Assembly: GCF_048564905.1 (NCBI RefSeq)
Contig: NC_133013.1
Location: forward strand, 1,686,105 to 1,750,104
Origin: Vicugna pacos
Taxonomy: Eukaryota; Chordata; Mammalia; Artiodactyla; Camelidae
Direction: 5' to 3'
Length of the DNA stretch: 64,000 nucleotides
Both the position numbers and the translations under genes were made by a program. Below are positions 1 through 10,755 of this stretch, in pieces (the stretch's first letter is position 1; every line of letters starts with the position of its first letter). The notes below the pieces were generated by a model. The model saw only the letters and a list, made by a program, of their open reading frames with translations, made no database searches and was not told where the DNA came from.

Positions 1-837
1 CCTTTTTCTCTAAATCCTGAGCAGCATTTGTGATTTGTGGTCTTACTGACTCTAGCCATTCTGACAGGTGCGAGGTGATATCCCACTGTGGTTTTGATTT
101 GCATTTCCCTGATGACGAGTGCTGCTGAGCACCTTTTCAGTGCCTGTTGGCATCTGCTTGTCCCCTTTGGAAAAATGTCCATCAGATCTTCTGCCCATTT
201 TATTGATTGGGTTGTTTGGGTTTAGTTGACTTTTGAGTTGTATGAGCTGTTTATATATTTCAGATATTGACCCTTTATCTATCATATAATTTGGAAATAC
301 TTTCTCCCACTCAGTAGGTTGTCTTTTCATTTTGTTAATGTTTGCCTTTGCTATGCAAAATCTTTTAAGTTTATTTAGATCCCATCGTTTATTTTAGCTT
401 TCATTTCCTTTGCTGAGGAGACAGATACCAAAAACATATTGCTGTGATATATGCCAAAGATTATCTGCCTAATTTTTGTAGGAATTTTATGGCTTCTAGT
501 CTTATGTTTAGGTCTTTAAGCCATTTTGAGTTTATTATTGTATATGCTGTGAAATGTTCTAGTTTCATTTACCTTTGGCTGTCCAGGTTTCCCAGCACCA
601 CTTAACGAAGAGACTGTCTTTTCCCCAATGAATACCCATGCTTCATTTGTCATGGATTAATTGACCAAGTGTGTGAGTTTGTTTCTGGGCTCTCCGTTCT
701 GTTGCACTGATCTACCTCTCTGTTTTTGTGCCAGCACCAAACTTTTTTTGATGACTGTATCTTTGTAGTATAGTTTGAAGACAGGGAGTGTGATGCTTCC
801 AGCTTTGTTCTTTTTCTCAAGATTGCCTTGGCTCTTG

Positions 838-879
<42 letters not shown>

Positions 880-1540
880 GTTTAAATTTTAGGGTTATTT
901 GTTCTATTCCTGTAAAAACTGTCATGAATATTTTGATAGGGATTGCATTAATTCTGTAGATTGCTTTGGGTAGTATAAACATTTTAACAGTATTAACCAT
1001 TTCAATCCATGAACACTGGCTATCTTTTCATTTATTTATATCATCTTCAGTTTCCTTCATCAGTGTTTCATAGCTTTCAGAGTATAGGTCTTTTTCCTGC
1101 TTGGTTAAGTTTATTCCTAGGTGTTTTTTTGTTGTTGTTCTTCTTCTTCTGATTTTAAATGGGGTTGATTTCTTGATTTCTCTTTCTGATAGTTTATTAT
1201 TTGTGTATAGAAAAGCAACAGATTTCTGTATATTAATCTTGTATCCTACAACTTTACTGAATTCATTTATTCATTTTAATAACTTTTTGGGTGGAGATTT
1301 TAGGGTTTTATACATATAGTATCATGTCATCTGTGAATAATGACAATTTTACTTCCTGCATTCCAATTTGGATACATTTTGTATCTTTTTCTTTTCTGCT
1401 CTGGCTAGCACTGTGGTCCAGTACTATGTTAAATATAAGTGGCAAAATTGGGCATCCTTGCTCCTTGTAAGAAGTGAAAAGCTTTTGGCTTTCGACTGTT
1501 GGGTATGATGTTGGCTGTGGGTTTGTCAGCACTTTACATG
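1..1540 (-). mobile_element. LINE-1 fragment, ORF2 reverse transcriptase to C-terminal part (antisense)
   Basis: Read on the minus strand this is L1 ORF2. The reverse-transcriptase active-site region is visible at about 1,308-1,532 (minus), where the motif reads FTDDMILYV against the usual FADDMILYI and is preceded by an IQIG-like stretch. Further downstream, 52-330 (minus) gives the conserved MKRQPTEWEKVF and HFSKGDKQM stretches of the ORF2 C-terminal third. The frame is broken many times and a TG microsatellite interrupts it, so it cannot make a protein. The 3' end lies outside the window. It is an old, dead LINE copy. Confidence 0.9.
842..877. repeat. (TG)n microsatellite
   Basis: An uninterrupted TG dinucleotide run of about 18 units inside the antisense L1 ORF2 fragment. 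It is likely length-polymorphic. Confidence 0.97.
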
Positions 1541-3445
1541 TAACATGCCACTCCCCTCAGGCCTGAAAAGCTTCTGCAGAAAAATCTGCTGATGGCCTTG
1601 GGAGTTCCCTCTATGTGACTCTTTGTTTTTCTCCTCCTGCCTTTAAAATTCTCTACTTAAGTTAAATATTTACCAATTTAAATGTGACATGTCTTGGCGT
1701 GAGTCTTTTTTGGTTCATCTTGTTTTGGACTCTCTGAGATTCCTGAACCTGGAAATTTGTTTCTTTCTTCAGCTTTGGGAATTTTCAGCCATAATTTCAT
1801 CAAATTCATTTTCTACACTTTTTGCCCTCTCTTCTCCTCCTGGGACCCCTGTACCACACTTGTTAGTTCACATGATGTTGTCTCAGTGGTCCCGTAAACG
1901 GTCTTCAATTTTTTTTAATTTGTTTTTCTTCTTGCTATTCTGACTGAATGATTTCCATTATTCTATATTTCAGATCAAAATATTTTTCTATTTTTCTGTA
2001 TGACTTTGATGTTAATTCCTTCCAGTGTTTGTTGTTTGTTTGTTTGTTTTCAATTACTTTATTCTTCGGCTCTGACTGATTCTTCTTTATATTTTCTTTT
2101 TTATATTTTCCTGGTTAAAATTTTCACTGTTTTCATCCATTCTTTTCCCAAGTTCACTTAGCATTCTTATTACTAATGCTTTGAACTCTTTACCTGGTAG
2201 ATTACTTATCTGTTTCATTTGTCGTTTCTTTCAGGGATTTATTCTTGTTCTTTTGTTTGAAAGAAATTTCTCTGTCTTCTCATTTTGTTGAGCTTACTCT
2301 GTCTTTATGAAATTAGAAGGAGCAGTGACCTCTCCTGGTACTGAAGTAGTGTCCTTGTGTGCTAGCTTCTCTCTGCAGCCTTTGGACCCGGTGGCTTTGG
2401 CGGGGAGCAGGATCTGGAGTGCGTATGGGTCACATATTCCCCTCAGGGGTGATAGCAGCTATCACCTTGGTGGGAGGTGGGGCTGGAGATGGAGGGGCTA
2501 GAGCCAGAGGCAGGTGTGAGCCAGGGCTTCTCTGCTACTCAGTGGGAGTCACAGCTTCCTGGTCCCAAGTTGCTGGAGCAGAAGTCATAAGGGTAGGGTC
2601 CAAACTGGTCCTAATCCATCTACATGCACTCTCCCCACTCCCAGCAATGGCACCTTTGCCCCCGTGGAGTGCAGGATTGGAACAAGAGGGGCTGGAGCAG
2701 ACACTGGGTCCCAGCACATCAGGCAGAGCTCCAGGCTGGTCCTGATCTGCCACTCTCTAAGCTCCAGCAACAGCTGTCCTTGCCCAGTTTAGATGCAGTG
2801 CAGGGTCTCAGTCAGCCCCATCCCCTCCAAATGCTCACTCCCCTCAGTGACAGCAGCCATCACCCTAGTGGGAAGCTGCCCTGGAGCAAGAGGGGCTGGA
2901 GTGCATGCCCAGTGTGGCCAGGAGAGGTGCTGGGGCCATCCCAGGACACCAGCCAGAGCCCCGGGCAGTTTCAGTCCACTTCCTCTGCAGATTGCTCTGG
3001 AGAGTAAGCAATTGTGTGTACCCATTCTCTAAGGGCAGAGTCTAGGCTTCTTACAGCCCTCCTGTAAGTCCCAGCAGTTTTCAAACCAGCTAAGGGGACT
3101 TGCCTTCTGGTGTCGGACCCCACGGCTTGGGTGCCCAATATGTGCTTGGACCCCTCATTCTCCAGGGAGGAGTCCACAGCCATGACATCCCTCCTCTTCT
3201 GTGTCACTTGCTAGGAGTTGGGTCCCAAACTGATTGCTTCCCCTCCCTCCCCACCTGCCTCTGTTTGGATCCTTTTCTACAGCCTTGGTTCTAGAAGAGT
3301 CTTTCTGCCTGTCTCCAGTTTGTTTTCAGTGAGAGCTGCTCCACACGCAGACGTATATTTTAGTTGTGTCTGGGGGGTGGGGGGCGGTGAGCTCCTTGAC
3401 CTCCCACTTCACCATCTTGATCTCCTCCAGTCTGTCTTCTTTCTC
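1541..3445 (-). mobile_element. LINE-1 5' part (ORF1/5' UTR-like), antisense
   Basis: The minus strand continues in L1-like sequence. 1,541-2,300 is T-rich on the plus strand and resembles the antisense of old L1 5'/ORF1 regions. 2,300-3,440 is GC-rich, like an L1 5' UTR. At 3,405-3,432 the minus strand reads GGAGGAGATCAAGATGGTGA, which resembles the start of many mammalian L1 elements and so marks the likely 5' end. The first two-thirds of ORF2 is missing between this block and the RT block at 1-1,540, so the copy is internally deleted or two L1 fragments are abutted. The ORF1 assignment is from memory of the family. Confidence 0.6.
2434..3030 (-). repeat. About 200-bp degenerate tandem monomers in the L1 5' region
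   Basis: Related blocks recur at about 2,436, 2,632 and 2,835. Each has a CTCCCCTCAG/CACTCCCAG-like start, then a GCAGCNATCACC-like or CAATGGCACC-like stretch, and then AGAGGGGCTGGAG. Spacing is about 200 bp. L1 5' UTRs in several mammals are built of monomers of this size class, so these are probably promoter monomers of the antisense L1. Confidence 0.55.
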
Positions 3446-6440
3446 TTCATGCTACTTTGTTTACAGTAATGGAACTTATGAAATTCCTCTCAGAGTGTCT
3501 GTTTCTCCTAAATAACACCAGTGTCTCTTCCTGAGTCCCCAGATTCTCACCTCAATCCTTAAAGAAAACCTCTCTCTGCAGTTTGTATTTAAGTCCCTGG
3601 AACTTGCCTAGTAGCTTTGACTGCAGTCCCCTTAGTACCACCCACATTACAAAATTATATTTTCTAATAATTCTTTTTGCAAAATCAAAATGGGGTCTGC
3701 TCTTTGTGTGTTTTTAATTCAGTCATTCAATCCACTGTCTTATATAAATGAGCTAATAGAAGTATATTGATGTTTGGCCACATGAGCATTTCCCTCTTTA
3801 GGATTTCACCAAATGTCACAACTTGCTGGTCTCTGTGCCACGATGTCCATTTATCTCACACTCACTAGGGCACTGAGCTTCATCACCTCCACACATGCTG
3901 TGTGTCTTACGTCAGTTTGGGGCCCTCTCTGTTTGTTGTCTCTTTCAAAAGGATGTTAGTATAAGAATGAGGGATGCCATTGGACTTCTTCTAAGCCAAC
4001 CAACTGCTTTTTAGCTTATGGGAATTCATGGCTCTTTCCTTGGGACCTGCTAAACCTGTGTGTATTCATGTGACCCACAGAACCTCAAATCCATGAGGAA
4101 AAGACATGCTGGCTAGGCCTTCTGCAGATTGATCTGCAAGCTGCCTATGTGGGGCATCCTTCCAAATAACTACCAGACTTAATGACAGATTCTCGACTCT
4201 CACCTGAACTACCCTGCGTACTTTTATGCTTGGTTCCCAGCGGCACATGCTGCCCACGATGACGCAGTAATTTTGATATATCCCTTGCAAAGCTATTTTT
4301 CTTTTAGTCTTAGATCATTAATTTCCAGTGCTTCACAATAAGAAAACCTGCTCATGTGCATTTCTGGACATCAGAAATCATAACAATAATAGCGCAGTTC
4401 CTGAATACAGTTGTTGTCTTCAGTAAGTGTTGGTTGAATCAGTGGACAGATCACATACCTGCTTTCCATGTTCAGTGATTATCACCACTAACACCAGCCT
4501 TATTGCCTGTGGTATAGACATGGATTCTTCCTTACTAATTTTTTGGTGCATTGGTTAGATTCTCCTACATTGTGCTGCAGTGATAAACAGTCTCAAAATC
4601 TCAGTGGCAAACAGAGACATAGGCTTAACATTGGCCAAAGTCTGCCTGTCCCTCCACTTCACTTATGGACGTGAGGTAGATCAGTAGCCAATATCTACGG
4701 CAGTCTTGGCACAACAAAGCAGGTGGCGTCACAACCACCTGATAGCTCATAAGGCGTTTTCTCAGAAGGAGCACACATCATCTCTACAAATACTTCTTGG
4801 CCCCAAACTGCTGCTTGGCCCAGGGTGAGGTCTTGTGACGATGGACTCATCAGGAGAGGGGATACTTTGACAGTAATACAATCTAACCCAGTTGCCCTCT
4901 TGGTTTTCTTGCCATGCACAAGAGCTACTCTCACCCTCTTCTCCAAGGAGCTAATCCCAAAGCCCCAGCGCTAGGATTGGTGAGCATCTTAACACTGTCT
5001 CTACGCGGATCTTCTTTTTCTGTAAACCTATTAACTATAAAGACAATTTTTCTGCCTTGCTCACACAGACACAAAAGCAAGAGCTGCACAAATCCAGAAA
5101 ACCATAATCAACACTCCCTTTCAGAAGGAAACGATGGGGGAGCAGCACCATCCTGGGACAGAGCAAGTCTGTGATCCCGCTGGGAAGACGAGCAGGCCCT
5201 GCCCTGACGGTGGGGCTCCTAAACCCCTGGTTCTCCAGGACTCGTGACTCCATCTTCTGAAAGATACTCTTCTCCTCAACCACAGATGAGAACACACTGC
5301 AGAATATATTATTTTGGGCAAATGCAGACTTCTAACCTGCTTCCTGTTTACAGAAGTTAGGGAATGGCCATCAAAAAGGCCGTTTTAAGTCTTGAACAGT
5401 CAGCCTCTTGTAGTTCAAGCGATTCTTTTGAAAGTGATACCTTCTCAAAACCTTGGTTGAATTGTTGTCTGTGAGTCAAGTCAGTTCTGTGTGTCAACAC
5501 CTCACTCACAAATCTGTACAAGATGTGACTCTACGTTTTTCAACTTATAGATAGTTCCATACACTGCTTTTCTAACTCTGAGCGATGATGTTTTATTTAT
5601 TTTTCAGTCACAATCCCCCTTTGATATCCTCCTTTGAAGTATGGAGCCTTGTATTAAAGAGTAACAAGGGCGGGCATGCATTTCCCTCAGTCCTCGCTTC
5701 TGAGCTGGTTGCCTGGTGGTCTCTGGTATTTACTGTGGGAGCCCATGACAGGGTTAACAAATTGTAACAGACCCCAGCCACCACGAACAACTGTGCTTAG
5801 TAACTGCTTTGCAAGCAGGCACCTGTGCGTCCGCAACCCTGTCTCCTGGCCCTAAAAAGCAGAGACAATGCCTTGCTTGCACAGTTGAGGTGTTAGATAG
5901 CACACTGCTCATGGCACAGCAATGACCCAGGCCCTCAGCTATCTATAAACGCTGGGCGTGCCTGCTGTTAGACAGTCTGTTATCCCCAAAACAGGGACCT
6001 GGCGGGGCTGGGCTCTGCTCTGTAACTAACATATCTAAAGATGTACCTTGTGCCCCTCTCCCCATGACTCCCCTACAGATAAACAAAGCCTTTGTACTCA
6101 TTGTGGCTTCTACAGTCTCCAGCCCACCCTGTCTTTCCCTGAATGCCTGCATTCCCTCACACCTGTTAGTGATTTTCCCTTTGATTGTAACACTAAGCAT
6201 GGGAGCATTTGAGAGTCTCAGGGAGTGGCCTCCGGACTCCCTCTCTCTCTTGACTTTCCACAGAGTCTCGAGTAATTCACTCCATCTTGGTGGGGCTTCT
6301 GCCAGCCGGCCAGAACTCACAGTTTACAGCCTCTCTCTTCTGGGAGTGGTTTCAGCAACCTGTGGCCTCAGCCAGGTCTTACCTAGTGAAGCGATCTAAA
6401 CTCCTTTACCTGGTCAGGTGACCCAAATGGTCATTGGCCA
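3446..6440. other. Intergenic sequence, no gene recognised
   Basis: Reading frames here are short, overlapping and unrelated to any family I know. About 4,535-4,890 has the look of an old interspersed repeat (a segment reading CAGTCTCAAAATCTCAGTGG followed by a CCA/TCC-rich region), but I could not assign it. 6,235-6,250 holds a short CT run. Nothing here supports an exon, RNA gene or regulatory element. Confidence 0.5.
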
Positions 6441-6960
6441 AAACTTTTTATTTTGATAGAATTCAAATCTATAGAAAAGTTGCAAGAACAGTACAAAGTC
6501 CCATATGTCTTTTCACTCAGATTTACCAGTTCCTGACACTTTTGTTCCATTTATTTTTTCATCATCTCTCTCTCTCTACATTTATGTGTATTCCTATTGC
6601 ACTTTCTGACCCATTCAGGAGTTAACTGGGAACTTTATGCTCTTTTATCACTAAATGATTTGACAGATATTGTGTAAGAACAAGACCACCTTCTTACCTA
6701 ACATTGGTACAATTGTCAAATTAGGAAATGTATCGCTGATGCAGGACTGTTAAGTGATCCAAACTTTCAGTCCTTGAATTCCTGTCATTATTGGTCTTGC
6801 TCTATTGGCTTTCTGTATTTTGCCATTAGCTTTCAGCACAGGATTTGCAAATGTCATTTGGTGTCCCAGAGAATTCCCTGGGTCCCAGACTGCAGTCAGA
6901 ATATTAACTCTTCTCACTGCCTGTTGGCAAAATTGTTAACAGAGGTGAATGTCGTGTGAT
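6441..6960. mobile_element. Ancient L1 3' UTR-like remnant
   Basis: The stretch starting TTCAAATCTATAGAAAAGTTGCAAGAACAGTAC, continued by TACCAGTTCCTGAC and TTGGTACAATTGTCAAA, follows the wording of old mammalian L1M 3' UTRs. It is strongly decayed and I am not sure of its orientation or exact ends. Confidence 0.4.
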
Positions 6961-7504
6961 GAGGTGGCAGCTGGCATTCTTTGTGGGTGCATCTATGAGA
7001 GGTTTCAAAAGCCTCATGTCTTTTTCATGAGCATGTAGCAGTGACATAATTAGAAAAATCACATTTTAAAATAATACACCACTATGGAATAAGCCATGAG
7101 CCAAGAGTGAAAAAAATGTGCAGAACATAGTAGTTCATAGTCAGCTTACTGCCGCTGTAGTTGTCCCCTCCTCTGTGTCCTGTCACCACCGCTGGGCTCC
7201 CTCCTGGCAGTGTGTGTCACTCGCCCCTGTCTCCCACCTCTCCCTCCCCACTCAGACTCAGTCCCTCCCAGGTTTCCTTGGCCTCCGCTGCTTATCAAAT
7301 ACGATTTTCCCTTTTCCACTCAAAAACAACATTAGGTAACATACAAAGGTACGTTCCATGAATTATACATTTCATCAAGTCGCAAAATATTGAGGGAAAG
7401 TGGATATGTGAGTACATGTGTTTCTTTTTCATAAATGGTGCTCATTGGTGGTAGAGAAATATATGTAACTTATAAATGAAGACTAGGTGTATCAAAGGAA
7501 GTTC
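6961..7504. other. Intergenic sequence, no feature seen
   Basis: AT-rich with one GC-richer patch (7,150-7,290). No coding frame, repeat family or structured RNA is recognisable. Confidence 0.4.
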
Positions 7505-7738
7505 GGTTGGGGATTAACAGACACACGTTACTTCACATTAAACAGATAAACAAGGACCTACTGTAGAGCTCATGGAACTATATTCAGTTTCTTGCAATAA
7601 CGTATAATGGAAAAGGGCCTGAAAAGAAAATGTATATATGTATGTATACGTGTAACTGAATCACTCCACTGTACACCTGAAACTAACATTGTAAATCCAC
7701 TACACTTCCATAAAAATAAATATAAATAAATAAAAGTT
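7505..7738 (+). mobile_element. LINE-1 3' end (sense)
   Basis: The segment runs from GGATTAACAGACACACGTTA to the A-rich tail AAATAAATAAA. It contains the 3'-UTR landmarks AACTATATTCAGT, TAACTGAATCACTCC, CTGTACACCTGAAACTAAC and CATTGTAAATCCACTAC in the expected order. This is a 5'-truncated insertion of a cetartiodactyl-type L1. Confidence 0.9.
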
Positions 7739-7744
7739 GGGGTA

Positions 7745-7847
7745 CTTAGATTATGTTACACCTCTGGGGCCATATCCTGGCCTCCGTACTTGCTAACCCT
7801 ATGACAGAGGGTAAGTTACTTAACTTCTGTGCCTCATTCCCCCTCTT
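7745..7847 (+). mobile_element. MIR SINE, left half
   Basis: Contains GGTAAGTTACTTAACTTCTG and GCCTCATTCCCCC, matching the MIR core followed by the 'cctcagtttcc' segment. The element is interrupted by an L1 insertion and resumes at about 8,080. Confidence 0.7.
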
Positions 7848-8079
7848 TTTTATTGACTTAGAGTCGATTTACAGTGCTGTGTTAGTTTCAGCATGGTGAT
7901 TCAGTCACACATATACATATATATATACTCTTTTTCATTACAGGTTACTACAAGACACTGAATATAGTTCCCTGTGCTATGCAGCAGGACCTTGTTGTTA
8001 ATCTATTCTGTACCTAGTAGTTTGTATTGGTTAATCCCAAACTCCCAGTTATCCCTCTCTCCTCCCTCCCTTTTATTTC
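7848..8079 (-). mobile_element. LINE-1 3' end (antisense), inserted in a MIR
   Basis: On the minus strand this reads the L1 3' UTR with the landmarks GGGAACTATATTCAGTGTCT, GTGTGACTGAATCACCATGC and TGAAACTAACACAGCACTG, ending in an A-tail (plus-strand T run at about 7,848). It separates the two halves of a MIR. It also lies head-to-head with the sense L1 end at 7,505-7,738, giving an inverted repeat of about 230 bp per arm with a spacer of about 110 bp. Confidence 0.88.
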
Positions 8080-8190
8080 TCATGAAAATGGAGTCACAAT
8101 AATACCTACATTATAAAGTTTTTAAAAAAGGATTTGTGTGATCATTTGCACAGGAAAAATAGTGCTCAGAAAAGTAACTGCAAACAGGGA
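8080..8190 (+). mobile_element. MIR SINE, right half
   Basis: Resumes the MIR with TCTCATGAAAATGGAGTCAC, AATAATACCTACATTATA and a following decayed GGATTTGTGTGATCATTTGC. This corresponds to the 'tcatctgtaaaatgg...aataatacctacc...ggattaaatga' part of the family. Same orientation as the left half. Confidence 0.7.
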
Positions 8191-8951
8191 GAACTTACAC
8201 ATTAAGTGTTGTCAGGTGTGATGCCCAAAGTCACAAATGTGGGTCTATTCAGGGATGTAAACTGGCTTGCTCTGGGCTCGCTAGTACCCTGTTCATCCCA
8301 GAACTCTTCCCTCTGGGTAAAACATCTCAACATGTTCAAGAAACAACAATGTGGGAGTTTTTGTTAAACTAGTGCAGGACGAAATATTTAGGAAGTGTGA
8401 TACTGTGTTCTGGAAAGCTGCGTTTAAAATGTACATGAAGAATAAAATAAAATAAAATAAAATAAAATAAAATAAAATGCACATGGTTGAGAGCATGATC
8501 CAAAGCCCCCTTTCTTCCTCCCAGAGCTTGCTGGTCTCTCCCACCCAAGGCTGGGGCAGAGCTGGTCCACTGAGAGCTACACAGTTTGAAGGCACTGAAG
8601 CAGCAGGTGTCAGGAGCTGAGACTTCCTGCACCCACCACTCTTGTGTGGGCTGGAGTTTATCCTGGGAGTCTGGAATTCTTTACCGAGGGGTGCCAGTTC
8701 ATGTGCCAATCATTTGCATTTTAGATTGTGCAGATGGTGACCAGAAGTATGTCGAGGTGAAGACTGGGACCGATGTTCAGCTATGACTTAGCTTATGGGC
8801 TGTTTGCCTTCCTCAGAAAGATTATAAAATAAATCATGCCTACCATCTACCCATGAAAAAAATGACACAGAAGGGCTGCTGCCTCAAAATGGTGTGTTTT
8901 CTCCCTTGAGATGAGCTTGACTGGTGATACCATCATGTGACACATGTCCTG
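8191..8951. other. Intergenic sequence with no gene recognised
   Basis: Short unrelated reading frames only. It contains the AAAAT pentamer run listed separately. No family is recognised in the rest. Confidence 0.4.
8441..8478. repeat. (AATAA)n pentanucleotide microsatellite
   Basis: About seven perfect AAAAT pentamers, possibly grown from a retroposon A-tail. Confidence 0.95.
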
Positions 8952-9090
8952 TCTTTTCTTTTCTTTTTTCTTTTCTTTTCTTTCTTTCTTCCTTTCTTGA
9001 GTTATAGTCAGTTTACAATGTTGTGTCAATTTCCAGTGTGGAGCACAATTGTTCAGTTAGACATGAACGTACGTATATTCATTGCTTTTG
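8952..9090 (-). mobile_element. Short LINE-1 3' end (antisense) with expanded tail
   Basis: The CT/T-rich run 8,952-8,999 is the plus-strand image of an A/AAAG-rich tail. It is followed by GTTATAGTCAGTTTACAATG and TTGTGTCAATTTCCAGTGTG, the last bases of the same L1 subfamily as at 18,960. Only about 90 bp of L1 body is present, so this is a very short 5'-truncated insertion. A GTTA-rich run follows at about 9,117-9,133. Confidence 0.8.
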
Positions 9091-10479
9091 TTGTTGTTGT
9101 TCTATTTATTTATTTAGTGAGTTAGTTAGTTAGATACATGTCCTTAACTCTTCTTCAGATGAAAACAAACATACTTTACAGGTCTTTTCCCTCTTTCAAT
9201 TGAAACCACTCTTCCACCACCATCCTTTGAGTCCCAGTCAGGCCAGCTCCACGTCTTCACAAGCACCTGCCCTCACTCTGCTCTTGGCAGCGGGATTCCC
9301 ACGGGACACCTCCCAGTCTCCCCGAAACACTCCATCTGTGGCCTGAGGGCTACTTCTCCTCTTGTTCAAAGAATGTCAGAAACATTTCAAGATTCAGTTA
9401 AAATTCTTCTGTTTTAAAAATCCTCCAGGGGCCAGTTATTCTGTTTTGAACTTGTGTACTTAATTCCTTTCCTACTGGCCCCTTGGTTTGTTTGAATTTT
9501 GCCTCCGACCTGTTTCTCAGGGGCTGTGGAAGTTATTGATCATTCTGGTCATGTCAAGCTGCTTTCTCTCATCTCACTAAAGTGTCAATTTTCTGCCTCA
9601 AAAAATAAAATCAAAATAAAACACTGTTTTCTTCTCTTCTGTTAATTAAATTACTTCTCTTCAAATAGTAGCACAACCGAAGCTTCTACATTATGGTTAG
9701 TATCTTTCACATGAAAGATGATAGAGGGAAAAAAAGTGGAAAATAGAAAGGTAGTATGGTTTTAATAAAAAGTTTTAGAGACAAAGAGGAAAAGACAGGT
9801 AGAAAGAAGATGGAATAGCCTTAATACTTCCCTACAAAATGGCCTTAATCACAAATAAAACAAAGTAAGGCTAATAATAGCTACCCCAAAACAGAGAGGA
9901 AACAAAACCTAAAACTCAGTATTATTTTCAAATTTAGTCATTGTTATCATCAAGCCACAGTAGAGTGGGAAATAAAATCCAGAATTCCTTTAAGCAATTA
10001 GTAGTATTTCCAATTAATACATGTATCAAAATAATGGAAATAGAAAATCTTTTTTTGGCATATACCACTGTAATAACTTTTGCAGGAAAAAAACCATCAA
10101 TGGATGCCAAAGTTTGTGGCCAAAATTTCTGTATAATGGGGAAAAGGATATTTTCACATGTTTGTGTCTCCCCCCAAAATACTTCATAAATAGAAAAACT
10201 AATTTTGTAGCGAAGAAACCTGCTGGATATCATTTTAGTCAAGCTTTCATTTAACAGCACAGATAATGAGACATATCACTGTCACACACACCTCAGTATG
10301 AGGCACTGAGGAGGGCACAGAGCCACGTCTCTGGTGTTTTTGAAAAAAAAAAGGCAATTTAAACATAAAACTGAGGAATGTCAGACAAACCCAAATGAGG
10401 GAAAATACACAAAATGGCCTCTCTTCTTCCAAAGTGTCAAGTTCATGAAGGACAGGAGGGCTGGGAACTGCCCCAGATT
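9091..10479. other. Intergenic sequence, no gene recognised
   Basis: AT-rich. The longest frame, about 108 codons on the minus strand at 9,934-10,260, has no motif I recognise, no initiation context worth noting and no neighbouring exon signals. I do not call it a gene. Confidence 0.4.
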
Positions 10480-10755
10480 GGAGGACACTGAGGACAGCTG
10501 ATGACTAAACCCAGTGTGTTTCCCGGACCAGAGAAGGGACATTGGTGACTGAAGGGTGAAGCTCAAATAAAGCCTGTAGGTTAGTCAGTGACGTCTCGTT
10601 ACTGTTAACTTCCTGGGTCTTGATGACTGTGCTATGACTTTATAAGTCATTCGTCTTTGGAGAAGCTGGGTAAAGGCTAGATGGACAATATTTGTAATAT
10701 TTTACCCTTTTTGAAAGTCTAAAATTATTTCAAAGTAAAATTAAAGTGTGAAATA
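10480..10755 (+). mobile_element. Old L1 3' end remnant
   Basis: The order GTGACTGAAGG, TGTGCTATGACTTTATAAG, GAGAAGCTGGGTAAAGG, AATATTTGTAATATTTTACC, then GTCTAAAATTATTTCAAAGT with AAAATTAAAG follows the 3' UTR terminus of old L1M subfamilies ('gaaactgggtgaaggg...ctaaaattatttcaaaataaaa'). It is strongly decayed and the left end is uncertain. Confidence 0.5.

Noticed and set aside
2307-3294. Several plus- and minus-strand frames of 60-128 codons
   Set aside because: They lie in the GC-rich L1 5' region with monomer structure and have no protein signature.
4535-4890. Possible old interspersed repeat
   Set aside because: The wording hints at a repeat family, but I could not assign family, ends or orientation with confidence.
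9934-10260. 108-codon minus-strand frame in AT-rich DNA
   Set aside because: No motif, no neighbouring exon signals, and overlapping frames on the opposite strand.
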